Shown here: piece by piece, positions 9,374 through 16,865 of the stretch
How the letters are laid out: the number at the start of each line of letters is the position of its first letter
Position numbering within the stretch: position 1 is the first letter of the stretch
Assembly: GCA_964423645.1 (NCBI GenBank)
Contig: CAYRFE010000022.1
Coordinates: forward strand, 1 to 62,131
Origin: CAYRFE01 sp964423645 [NCBI: uncultured bacterium]
Lineage (GTDB): Bacteria > Macinerneyibacteriota > Macinerneyibacteria > Macinerneyibacteriales
Length of the DNA stretch: 62,131 bases
Direction of reading: 5' to 3'
The notes under the pieces: model-generated
What the model was told of the DNA's origin: nothing
What the model saw: the letters and a program-made list of their open reading frames with translations, nothing else
Database searches by the model: none
Translations under genes and position numbers: made by a program

Positions 9374-9768
9374 TATTAGGCTACTTTATTGTGTAGCGAT
9401 TACCATATGATATAGAATTTTAATCTAAATGGGTCAAATTCCCCGAAGCTTGCTTCGGCTTCACTACTATAATTTTGTTATTATTAGGGGTGTGGGGACG
9501 AAGTCCCCACAATATTAGAAATTAAGCCCCTCCCAAAAAGAAAAGGGAGGGGTTTGGGGTGGGCGAACAAATATAGTATTTTTTGGGGAGATACCCCGTA
9601 GCTTGCTGCGGGGTAGTTCATTGAGCTTAAGCCTTTTTTTGTTGCTTTCATGTGGGTAATTCATTTTAAGTTGTGGTTAATCAGACCACTTTATGTTATC
9701 GGCATGACCATTGTAATGACTACGAGAGGAACAAATTATTACACTTTCTATTACCATCGAGGCATTTC
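9374..9768. other. Repeat-rich intergenic stretch
   Basis: This non-coding stretch holds several hairpins: CCCCGAAGC-ttg-CTTCGG near 9432, a core copy of the dispersed repeat (9486-9569), and TACCCCG-tagcttgctg-CGGGGTA near 9592. No ORF with a ribosome site was found. It separates the exported-enzyme run from the leader cassette copy. Confidence 0.5.
9486..9569 (+). repeat. Core copy of the dispersed GC-rich repeat
   Basis: It contains the AGGGGTGTGGGGACGAAGTC hairpin box followed by the CCCCTCCC...GGGAGGGG hairpin and GTTTGGGGTGGGC. The A/T-rich terminal arms and the AGACCTTTG terminal repeats of other copies are not recognisable, so this copy is decayed or core-only. Confidence 0.7.
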
Positions 9769-9939
9769 TTCTTAACACGAATGAATTCATGTTATATTGT
9801 GTTTCCGAGGTAAGTATGAAAAAGTCAGTGTATATTATTTCCAATGTAACCGTGATCTCAAGCGGTATTTCTATTCACCGTCTCCATTGACGGTTTCTTT
9901 ATACTATTCACATTAATTTTCATTGTGTTTTTTAAAAAA
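9769..9939 (+). repeat. Leader cassette, copy 1 (duplicate of the his promoter-leader)
   Basis: About 170 bp matches 11477-11646 with only a few differences. It contains the promoter (here TTAACA rather than TTGACA), the 24-codon ORF and its terminator hairpin. In this copy nothing recognisable is expressed downstream in the same direction, and the second, His-rich leader ORF is absent. With copy 2 it forms direct repeats bracketing the decayed lemA/DUF3137 block. Confidence 0.9.
9816..9890 (+). CDS. 24-residue leader ORF, duplicate copy
   Basis: The ORF is identical in sequence to the one at 11524-11598 (MKKSVYIISNVTVISSG then ISIHRLH), with CGAGGTAAG as ribosome site. Its last codons overlap an ACCGTC/GACGGT hairpin followed by TTTCTTTAT. 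Identity to the his-operon copy suggests recent duplication. It is probably orphaned here because no biosynthetic gene follows. Confidence 0.45.
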   Translation: MKKSVYIISNVTVISSGISIHRLH

Positions 9940-10029
9940 ATGATAGTAGCGTGATTATGATAAAAATACTAGTGTAGTTATTGTGATTTGTGTCATTGGT
10001 TTTTTGTGTGTAATGCTGAACAATTTTCT

Positions 10030-10264
10030 TCAAGTGAGCCTGTTCACCACGTTGCCTGAGTACAAAGCTCGGTAATTTTCGTGAGTGTGACGCGCTGTAT
10101 ATAGTTCTTTACCGAGGATACAAGATTAGGGATAAGGTCATAACGCTTTTTTAATGCGTATCAACTGCTGAAAAGCATTGTCGATCATGTTTTGTTTACC
10201 TATAAGACAGTTATACATTACTACAGGAACAAGAATAACAAAAAACCGATTATCAACAACCCAT
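10030..10264 (-). pseudogene. lemA: lemA pseudogene, 5' fragment
   Basis: The minus strand encodes pieces of LemA in shifting frames: MYNCLIGKQNMIDNAF, then RYDLIPNLVSSVKNYIQ, then LTKITELCTQA, matching the intact gene at 3894-4451. The start is followed by an in-frame TGA after two codons. At least two single-base shifts lie around 10155-10175, the HESG codons are missing, and everything after about residue 85 is gone. It lies just downstream of the second DUF3137 gene rather than upstream, so the order is reversed relative to the intact operon. Confidence 0.85.
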
Positions 10265-10360
10265 ACCCTACAATTCCTCCTTTTCAATATCAAATTTTGG
10301 TATACCACACACTGTGTAATTTCAATAAAAAACGACAATATGAGTGTAGAAAGAGTGCCT

Positions 10361-11353
10361 TTATGTGGTTTTTTGATGTGAATTTTTTGTAAGAAAATCA
10401 ATTAATGAAAAGGTCGTTGAAAATATCGAGAAATTTTTTAAAATATGATTCTTGTCAATTACAGTTTTAAAATAAAAAGGCTCAAATAAGGGATCTTTAA
10501 ATTCAAGCGCAAAAAAGGTTGAACGTTTCGTAAAAGAAATGTTTACTTTAGTATGTAATTCATCATACAGGTGCAGTAAGTATGCCATGAGCTCCGGCGT
10601 AACAAAATTTTGTACTTCGAGTGCATCATGTGCATATACATTGTAAAGTTTTTCAAAATCACGATTGCCTACAACAGGAAATATTGTACGTGTTTGGTCT
10701 TGTTTTTGGAAAAGACCTTGTGACACTTCATCGAAATAGTTTGAATACTTTGGAATAATCAGCACTCTGTCGAAGACGTTGCTTTTTCTTTCGATGTTTG
10801 CAAAAATACCTTTGAAAACAGGTTTGAATGCAGTATTACTGGTTCGTAAGGAAGCTTTACCAGAAACAAGACGTTCCGCGGAAATTTCAGAAAAGGTGAA
10901 ATAAGTTTCATTTAACTTCCCAAAGACAAAATCATCGCCGCTATATTTCTCAGGTACGTATAAAAATATTCCACTCTCAATAAATGAGGATAATGACACG
11001 GATTCATTAGCTGCATATTCGTAGTCAGGAGAAAATAATGAAACCATAGGTTCAACTATGGTGGTTTTATAATAGTTGCGTATGTTGTTTCTGATAAACA
11101 TTTCTCTTGGTATGAGTTTGTCAAGTACACGCATAAGAATAAGACCAAGAATAATTAGTAGTAAAATTTGACCGGGGGGTAATTCAATGATACGATGTCT
11201 TGATGCAAAAGATAGTAAGAATGGAACAAGAAAGTAGAGTATTTTTGTTAAAATAAGGGTAATAATTCCTTGTTTCCGCATTTTTTCCAATTCAAGAAGG
11301 TGCGGGTACAGCATTCCTGTAAATCTGGAGAAATCATTTTTGTTTGGTTGCAT
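10361..11353 (-). CDS. DUF3137 domain membrane protein, second copy
   Basis: This 330-residue paralogue of the protein at 2905-3888 has the same opening (F.RFTGMLYPHLLELE), two N-terminal membrane helices (about 34-50 and 60-77), 'KYSGDDFVFGKLNETYFTFSEI', and the ending 'FYFKTVIDKNHI'. It starts with AAAAGGAGAG seven bases before ATG and is intact. Its lemA partner is a pseudogene immediately downstream, so it may no longer function as a pair unless the intact LemA substitutes. Confidence 0.75.
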   Translation of the reverse strand: MQPNKNDFSRFTGMLYPHLLELEKMRKQGIITLILTKILYFLVPFLLSFASRHRIIELPPGQILLLIILGLILMRVLDKLIPREMFIRNNIRNYYKTTIVEPMVSLFSPDYEYAANESVSLSSFIESGIFLYVPEKYSGDDFVFGKLNETYFTFSEISAERLVSGKASLRTSNTAFKPVFKGIFANIERKSNVFDRVLIIPKYSNYFDEVSQGLFQKQDQTRTIFPVVGNRDFEKLYNVYAHDALEVQNFVTPELMAYLLHLYDELHTKVNISFTKRSTFFALEFKDPLFEPFYFKTVIDKNHILKNFSIFSTTFSLIDFLTKNSHQKTT

Positions 11354-11479
11354 TACTCTCCTTTTCGAGCGGAGTATATCTGTATTTTTGTAATTGTCAA
11401 TAAATTTTGCATGTGATGGCTTTGCATCGCGAAGTAGGAAAATCGTATTTTTGAGTTATTTGCTAATGCAATAAAGTTC

Positions 11480-11508
11480 TTGACACGAATGAATTCATGT
11501 TATATTGT
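11480..11508 (+). promoter_or_regulatory. Promoter of the his leader and operon
   Basis: TTGACA is followed after 15 bp by TATATT (itself an extended TGT-TATATT) or after 17 bp by TATTGT. It lies 16-18 bp before the first leader ORF and is the only strong promoter seen ahead of hisG. Confidence 0.65.
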
Positions 11509-11523
11509 GTTCCCGAGGTAAGT

Positions 11524-11598
11524 ATGAAAAAGTCAGTGTATATTATTTCCAATGTAACCGTGATCTCAAGCGGTATTTCTATTCACCGTCTCCATTGA
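11524..11598 (+). CDS. 24-residue his leader ORF 1
   Basis: The ORF reads MKKSVYIISNVTVISSG-ISIHRLH, with a GAGGTAAG ribosome site directly behind a promoter. Its His codons (CAC, CAT) are the 21st and 24th, and the ORF runs into the terminator hairpin, its stop TGA lying in the 3' arm. A ribosome stalled at the CAC codon would cover the 5' arm and block termination. Whether the ORF is translated is inferred from the ribosome site and from its conservation in both cassette copies. Confidence 0.5.
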   Translation: MKKSVYIISNVTVISSGISIHRLH

Positions 11599-11611
11599 CG
11601 GTTTCTTTATA
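11585..11611 (+). terminator. Attenuator hairpin in the his leader
   Basis: ACCGTC-tccatt-GACGGT (6-bp stem) is followed by TTCTTTAT. Upstream, CGGT at 11571-11574 can pair with the ACCG of the 5' arm, and ACCG at 11557-11560 can pair with that CGGT. This gives alternative 1:2, 2:3 and 3:4 pairings as in classical attenuators. The same hairpin is in the duplicate at 9877-9903. Confidence 0.5.
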
Positions 11612-11658
11612 CTATTCACATTAATTTTCATTGTGCTTTTAAAAAAGGAGGTAGCAGT

Positions 11659-11811
11659 ATGCGAACGCTAGAATGTCGAGAGCGACAAAAAACATCACGA
11701 GGTACACAGCAACAAGTATCAGGGTTATTTTCATTCCAAGTCATTTCATTTTCTTCTTTATCATTTTTCTCTTCTATCAATCATCTTCATCTCCATCGAC
11801 ATCATAATTAA
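11659..11811 (+). CDS. 50-residue His-rich leader peptide (his leader ORF 2)
   Basis: The ORF begins MRTLECRERQKTSRG and ends SSINHLHLHRHHN, with five His codons among the last nine. It has an ideal AAGGAGG ribosome site and lies about 100 bp before hisG on the same transcript. Dense cognate codons at the end of a short upstream ORF are the signature of amino-acid-sensing leader peptides such as HisL, though this one is unusually long. No U-tract terminator follows it. A C-run at 11813-11819 could pair with the hisG ribosome site, so translational control is an alternative to transcription attenuation. Confidence 0.7.
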   Translation: MRTLECRERQKTSRGTQQQVSGLFSFQVISFSSLSFFSSINHLHLHRHHN

Positions 11812-11912
11812 TCCCCCCCTTGGTTACCTTGAAGCTTAAACCATAACCGCATTGCGCTCAAAATCGGCAGTTTAGCCGTATATGGCGTAGTGTATACACA
11901 AAGGAGTGTACT

Positions 11913-12764
11913 ATGAACATTTCGTTATTGTTACCGAAAGGCAGAATATTTGAGAACATATCACGATTATTTTCAGAGTCCGGAAAACAAGTTGAAATGA
12001 TTGAGAGGTCATACCGACCTTTGTGTACTGATCGCGAGATCAGCCTGAAACTTATGAAGCCGCAGAATATTCCTGCAATTGTAGAGTTTGGGTCGCACGA
12101 TGCGGGTTTTACGGGCAGAGATTGGATCGCAGAAACGGCTACTGATGTTGAAATTGTCTGTGATACCGGATTTGATCCGGTCTCGATCATTGCTGCATGC
12201 CCTGTGTCGTTGGCTGAAATTGATTTGTCAACACAAACGCTTGTGGTGGCCACTGAATACGAGCGATTGGCGCGTAACTTTCTTGATTCGAGAGGTTATC
12301 GGTATCGCTTGTTGAAAACTTTCGGCGCAACAGAAGTGTTCCCGCCGGATGATGCGGACATGATCGTTGATAATACTGCTACCGGTCGTACATTAGCAGA
12401 AAACGGATTGACCGTTATCGGCGAAATAATGCGGTCGTCTACTTGTTTTATTGCCAATAAAGAAGCGATGAAAAATCCCGAAAAACGTGAAAAAATTCTG
12501 GAGCTTGCTACCCTTTTCGGCTCAGTGTTGGAGGCGCGTAAACGGGTTTTGATTGAGATGAATGTAAGTGAAGAAATATTTCCGCGAGTGATCGCATCGT
12601 TACCGTGTATGCAGTCACCGACAGTGTCACCGCTGTACGGCAATAAAGGCTATGCGGTGAAAGTCGCTGTCTTAAAAAAAGATGCTGCCTCGGTAATCAC
12701 AGGGCTTAAAAAAATGGGAGCTACCGACATTCTTGAATATGATATGAGAAAGGTATTGTTATGA
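11913..12764 (+). CDS. hisG: ATP phosphoribosyltransferase, long form
   Basis: HisG condenses ATP with PRPP, the first and committed step of histidine synthesis. The 283-residue length and the C-terminal ACT-like regulatory domain (from about residue 215: PCMQSPTVSPL, YAVKVAVLKK) mark the long, HisZ-independent, His-feedback-inhibited hexameric form. The catalytic core shows LLPKGRIFE and the PRPP-binding DADMIVDNTATGRTL loop. AAAGGAG precedes the ATG. It is the first gene of the operon and overlaps hisC by ATGA. Confidence 0.95.
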   Translation: MNISLLLPKGRIFENISRLFSESGKQVEMIERSYRPLCTDREISLKLMKPQNIPAIVEFGSHDAGFTGRDWIAETATDVEIVCDTGFDPVSIIAACPVSLAEIDLSTQTLVVATEYERLARNFLDSRGYRYRLLKTFGATEVFPPDDADMIVDNTATGRTLAENGLTVIGEIMRSSTCFIANKEAMKNPEKREKILELATLFGSVLEARKRVLIEMNVSEEIFPRVIASLPCMQSPTVSPLYGNKGYAVKVAVLKKDAASVITGLKKMGATDILEYDMRKVLL

Positions 12765-13717
12765 TACGGTTAGATAAAAACGAAAATCTTTACGGTTTTG
12801 CCGATGCATTGTGTGCGTCTGTCTTTGTCAATGTATCGGTAGGTCTGTATCCTGAATACGAGGAAGCAGAATCGCGATTAGCACGCTATTTCGGTGTGGC
12901 AACAAATGAATTGATGCTTACAAACGGGGCTGACGAAGCCATTGATTGCGTCATGCAGGCGGTTAGCGAACGCTTACTTGTGGTGCCTGAACCTACGTTT
13001 TCAATGTATGAAGAACGTGCATCGCTCTATGGATATAACGTGAAAAAAGTCGTTGTGGGAGAAAAGCGTGTATCGCTCTCATCATTTGCACTATCTGAAA
13101 GCCCTGCACTCACCGTTATTGTCAATCCCGCAAATCCTTCAGGTGTGGTATATACAGCCGATGAGATCGTATCTTTTGCCGCAGGACAACAAGGTGTTGT
13201 TTTAGTTGATGAGACATATGCAGAGTTTTGCAATGCGACCGTCATCGGGAAACGTACTGACGGAATGGTTGTAATCCGCTCATTTTCAAAAGCATGGGGG
13301 ATTGCCGGGCTTCGGCTTGGGTGTGTGATCGCAGACGCTGCTACTATCGCGCGTATGAAAGCAGTGCGATTACCGTATTCGGTGAACACGCTCGCGTGCG
13401 CAGTGCTGTTACGAGCACTCGAACAACGGAGGATTGTTGAACAAACTGTAGATTTGGTTAAAAAAGATAGGTTAGTGATAGCTAACTATTTTCGCAAAAA
13501 AAGAATTGAATGCAGAGAGACAGCGGCTAATTTTATTCTTGTCAAACCGCGTAAGAAAGAGTTATTCATACGTTACTTGTTTGAAAACGACATTGTGGTG
13601 CGTTCATTATCGGGTAGTATGTCAGAATGGGTGCGTATCACTGTTGCACCTGAATCACTACAACACATGTTATTTCAGATCATTGATTCATATTGTAAAA
13701 AGGAGGAAAGCATATGA
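12761..13717 (+). CDS. hisC: Histidinol-phosphate aminotransferase
   Basis: This PLP-dependent fold-type I aminotransferase (318 residues, somewhat short for HisC) converts imidazole-acetol phosphate to histidinol phosphate. Visible are LTNGADEAID, the NPANPSG motif, DETYAEF, the PLP lysine in RSFSKAWGIAGLRLG, and the phosphate-binding Arg region near the C-terminus (VRITV). Position between hisG and hisB with ATGA overlaps on both sides supports HisC over other class I/II aminotransferases. Confidence 0.92.
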   Translation: MIRLDKNENLYGFADALCASVFVNVSVGLYPEYEEAESRLARYFGVATNELMLTNGADEAIDCVMQAVSERLLVVPEPTFSMYEERASLYGYNVKKVVVGEKRVSLSSFALSESPALTVIVNPANPSGVVYTADEIVSFAAGQQGVVLVDETYAEFCNATVIGKRTDGMVVIRSFSKAWGIAGLRLGCVIADAATIARMKAVRLPYSVNTLACAVLLRALEQRRIVEQTVDLVKKDRLVIANYFRKKRIECRETAANFILVKPRKKELFIRYLFENDIVVRSLSGSMSEWVRITVAPESLQHMLFQIIDSYCKKEESI

Positions 13718-14310
13718 GAAAAGGAATGTATTCGCGTACAACTCGCGAGACCGATATTCGCGTTGCCGTCACAGTTGATGGTGACGGTACCGCAGAGTGT
13801 CATATTCCTGTACCGTTTCTTACGCACATGCTTGATGCGATGTGTCGTCACGGAGGATTCACTCTTGAGATCGAAGGTAAAGGTGATTGCGAGGTTGATG
13901 TGCATCACTTTGTTGAAGACACGGGATTTGTGATCGGTAAAACATTTGCCGATGCATTGGGAGACTTTCGCGGTATTTTTCGTGCCGGAAGTTGCATCAT
14001 GCCGATGGACGAGTCTCTTGTGATGGCGGCTCTTGATTTTTCAGGTCGGCCGTATTGCGAGTGTGAATTCGGGCTAGGACGTGTCGTTATCGGTATGTGC
14101 GATACTGAATCGATCGAAGAATTTTTCGCAGGCTTTTCACGTGGAGCGGGAATGACACTGCACATAACGGCAATGAAAAGCGGAAATGCGCACCACACGG
14201 TTGAAGCAGCGTTTAAAGCATTCGGACGTGCGTTGGCGCGTGCATGTGAAAAGTCGGGAACTGTTGAAACGAGTACAAAAGGAGTGATAGAACGTGGTAA
14301 CAATCGTTGA
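13714..14310 (+). CDS. hisB: Imidazoleglycerol-phosphate dehydratase
   Basis: The 198-residue monofunctional dehydratase has the two di-manganese ligand clusters, HMLDAMCRHGG with EVDVHHFVEDTG, and GNAHHTVEAAFKAFGRAL. No N-terminal HAD phosphatase domain is present, so histidinol-phosphate dephosphorylation is not supplied by this protein. AAGGAGG lies 8 bp ahead, inside the end of hisC. The gene overlaps hisH by 17 bp. Confidence 0.95.
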   Translation: MRKGMYSRTTRETDIRVAVTVDGDGTAECHIPVPFLTHMLDAMCRHGGFTLEIEGKGDCEVDVHHFVEDTGFVIGKTFADALGDFRGIFRAGSCIMPMDESLVMAALDFSGRPYCECEFGLGRVVIGMCDTESIEEFFAGFSRGAGMTLHITAMKSGNAHHTVEAAFKAFGRALARACEKSGTVETSTKGVIERGNNR

Positions 14311-14866
14311 TTACGGTGCGGGAAATATACGATCAGTGCAGAATGCGTGCACTGCACTCGGTGTACCGACAATCGTCACGATGTCGGCTGATGAGGTGTT
14401 GCGTGCCGAAAAAATACTCCTTCCGGGTGTAGGCGCTTTTGGGGCGGCGATGCGGGAACTTGCGTCGCGAGGTCTTATCGCTCCTCTTACCCAGAGAATT
14501 CGCGAAGGAGTTCCATTTTTGGGTATATGCCTTGGTATGCAGTTGTTATTTGAAGAAAGTGATGAAAGCCCTGATGCGAACGGACTCGGAGTGATCGCAG
14601 GCCGATGTGTGCGTGTGCCGACACCGCGTGTTCCCAATATCGGATGGTGTAAGACGATCAATGGTAACGCCGAGAAAGAACAGTATTTTTATTACGTACA
14701 TAGCTTTTGCGTTATACCCGACGATTCTGCGATAGTTTCTATGAGAGAAAAAGAGAGCGGATTTTGCGCAGGAGTGGTGGCAGGGAATATATGGGGTGTA
14801 CAGTTTCACCCTGAAAAAAGCGGTGATGCAGGTCTTGCATTTTTGAAACGGTGGTGTGAGCAATGA
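14294..14866 (+). CDS. hisH: Imidazole glycerol phosphate synthase, glutaminase subunit
   Basis: This class I glutamine amidotransferase supplies ammonia to HisF. The triad is Cys79 (GICLGMQ), His172 and Glu174 (VQFHPEKSG). The oxyanion strand LPGVGAFG is present. It starts with GTG inside the end of hisB, preceded by AAAAGGAG at 14278, and overlaps hisF by ATGA, fitting coupled expression of the HisH-HisF heterodimer. Confidence 0.95.
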   Translation: MVTIVDYGAGNIRSVQNACTALGVPTIVTMSADEVLRAEKILLPGVGAFGAAMRELASRGLIAPLTQRIREGVPFLGICLGMQLLFEESDESPDANGLGVIAGRCVRVPTPRVPNIGWCKTINGNAEKEQYFYYVHSFCVIPDDSAIVSMREKESGFCAGVVAGNIWGVQFHPEKSGDAGLAFLKRWCEQ

Positions 14867-15612
14867 GTGCGGTACGTATTATTGCATGTCTTGATACACG
14901 ACGGGGCAGAGTCGTAAAAGGAATCGGGTTTTCTGATCTTGTCGAATGCGGTGACCCGATTGAGCGCGCGTATACATATTATGCCGACGGTGCTGATGAG
15001 ATCACGGTGCTTGATGTTGAAGCTACACCTGCGAGTCAACGTTTTGCAAGTGAAATGCTTACAAATATGACTCGAAAAGTGTTTGTGCCGATATGTGCCG
15101 GTGGCGGTATTCGAACGATCGAAGATTTCCGTGCAGTGTTGCGTGCAGGTGCCGACAAAGTGAGTATATGTTCAGCGGCGCTTTCTCACCCCGAATTACT
15201 GACTGATGCGGGGACTGAGTTTGGCAGTCAGTGTGTCGTGTTATCGCTTGATGCCCGACGTTGCGAATCCGGTTGGGAAGCGTTTACCGCAGGGGGGCGA
15301 ACCAACAGCGGACGTGATGCCATCGAATGGGCGAAAGAAGCTGAAGCACGTGGCGCAGGTGAAATACTCGTGAACTCCATTGACAACGACGGAACCGGTG
15401 CAGGCTACGATCTTGCATTACTGCAAGCCGTGCGAAAAGCAGTGCGAATACCGATCATTGCATCAGGCGGTGGTGGGAGTTTGGAAAGTATGTATGAAGC
15501 GGTAGGTGCAGGCGCGGATGCGATATTAGTGGCGTCGGTTTTGCATAAGGGAACCTACAGTATTCGTGACATTAAGGCATTTTTAACCATGAAAGGAGTT
15601 GAGGTGCGATGA
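14863..15612 (+). CDS. hisF: Imidazole glycerol phosphate synthase, cyclase subunit
   Basis: The 249-residue TIM barrel catalyses closure to IGP and AICAR. The catalytic Asp11 ([13 protein letters not shown]) and Asp near 130 (LSLDARR) are present, as are the phosphate-binding loops AGGGIRT and ASGGGGS and the [13 protein letters not shown] strand. It partners HisH and overlaps the next gene by ATGA. Confidence 0.95.
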   Translation: MSAVRIIACLDTRRGRVVKGIGFSDLVECGDPIERAYTYYADGADEITVLDVEATPASQRFASEMLTNMTRKVFVPICAGGGIRTIEDFRAVLRAGADKVSICSAALSHPELLTDAGTEFGSQCVVLSLDARRCESGWEAFTAGGRTNSGRDAIEWAKEAEARGAGEILVNSIDNDGTGAGYDLALLQAVRKAVRIPIIASGGGGSLESMYEAVGAGADAILVASVLHKGTYSIRDIKAFLTMKGVEVR

Positions 15613-16865
15613 TATTTCCATCAATAGATCTGTTAAACGGTAAGGTGGTCCAATTACGACAAGGTAAGGATGTTGTCATGACGGACGACAATGTAAGTGC
15701 GCGGGCAGAAGAATTTTCTCGGTTCGGAGTGCTCGGGGTTGTGGATCTCAACGCGGCGTTTGGCGAAGGCTCAAACGATGAATGCATCAAGGAGTTGTGT
15801 CGGCAGTATGAGTGTCGTGTAGGCGGCGGTATCCGTACGGTAGAACGTGCACGAGAGATTGTCTCATGGGGCGCGAGCAGAATTGTTGTCGGGAGCGCAG
15901 CATTTACCGACTCCGGTGTTGATACTGCGTTTTTAGACGCACTTTCAAAGGCAATAGGAAGAGAACGTATCGCCGTAGCGATGGATTTTAGAGGAAATCG
16001 TATCGTTGTAAACGGATGGAGGACAGAGACCCGCATTGATCCTATTTCAGCAGTTTCAGCGATTGAGCCGTATGCAGCCGAGCTGTTTGTGACCTGTGTT
16101 GATCGTGAAGGTATGGAAATGGGAAGCGATGAAGCTTTTTTTAGTGTATTGCGCCGAAGTACCGATATGGCGCTTACTGCAGCGGGAGGATTTTCTGATA
16201 CAGGCTCGATAGAGAGAATGACCGCGATAGGTATTAATGTGCAATTGGGAATGGCACTATACACGAAACGGTTATCATTAGAAGATGCGTTTATGGCATC
16301 GGTGCAATTTGAAAACTGCACGTCGGGACGATTGGTGCCGGTGATCACCTGCGATGAAACAGGACAAGTATTGATGACCGCATACATGAATAAGGAGTCA
16401 CTCAAAAGAACATTTGCGACTCGGGAGATGTGGTATTATTCGCGCTCACGACAAGGTTTATGGAAGAAGGGAGAGACGAGCGGTAATACGCAGCGTGTTC
16501 TATCGCTGCGAACGGATTGCGACGGGAATGCCGTGCTATGTACGGTGCGACAAAAGGGAAGCGCATGTCACACATTATCGTACAGTTGTTTTGGTGACAG
16601 ACGGTATTCGTTGAATGAATTATATGATGTTATTTGTGATCGATTTGAAAATCCCCCCGAGGGTTCGTACACTGCTCGGCTCACAGACGGTATGATAAAA
16701 GAAAAAATAGCTGAAGAAGCACAAGAGTTAATTGATGCCAACACGCGAGAAGAGATAATTTGGGAAGCGGCGGATGTGTTGTTTTTTTCGCTGGCACGGT
16801 GTGCTAAAAACGGCGTTACGTATAATGAAGTGGTGAATGAATTGCGCAGGAGGAGGCGTGTATGA
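15609..16865 (+). CDS. Trifunctional HisA-HisI-HisE fusion
   Basis: One 418-residue polypeptide carries three enzymes. Residues 1-232 are the HisA isomerase barrel: Asp7 in SIDLLNGKVVQL, VGGGIRT, the acid in AMDFRGN, and AAGGFSD. Residues 233-335 are PRA-CH cyclohydrolase HisI: VLMTAYMNKESL, WYYSRSRQGLWKKGETSGN, LRTDCDGNAVL, and the zinc Cys/His in GSACHT. Residues 336-418 are PRA-PH pyrophosphohydrolase HisE: MIKEKIAEEAQELI and EAADVLFF. It would carry out the PR-ATP hydrolysis, PR-AMP ring opening and ProFAR isomerisation steps. HisIE fusions are common; HisA joined to HisIE is not standard. There is no frameshift or internal start between the domains. Confidence 0.92.
   Translation: MIFPSIDLLNGKVVQLRQGKDVVMTDDNVSARAEEFSRFGVLGVVDLNAAFGEGSNDECIKELCRQYECRVGGGIRTVERAREIVSWGASRIVVGSAAFTDSGVDTAFLDALSKAIGRERIAVAMDFRGNRIVVNGWRTETRIDPISAVSAIEPYAAELFVTCVDREGMEMGSDEAFFSVLRRSTDMALTAAGGFSDTGSIERMTAIGINVQLGMALYTKRLSLEDAFMASVQFENCTSGRLVPVITCDETGQVLMTAYMNKESLKRTFATREMWYYSRSRQGLWKKGETSGNTQRVLSLRTDCDGNAVLCTVRQKGSACHTLSYSCFGDRRYSLNELYDVICDRFENPPEGSYTARLTDGMIKEKIAEEAQELIDANTREEIIWEAADVLFFSLARCAKNGVTYNEVVNELRRRRRV

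Larger units (their letters stand above)
11477..11646 (+). repeat. Leader cassette, copy 2 (his promoter-leader)
   Basis: Near-identical partner of 9769-9939. It carries an intact TTGACA, the 24-codon ORF and the terminator hairpin, and then leads into the His-rich ORF and hisG. This is presumably the functional original. Confidence 0.9.
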
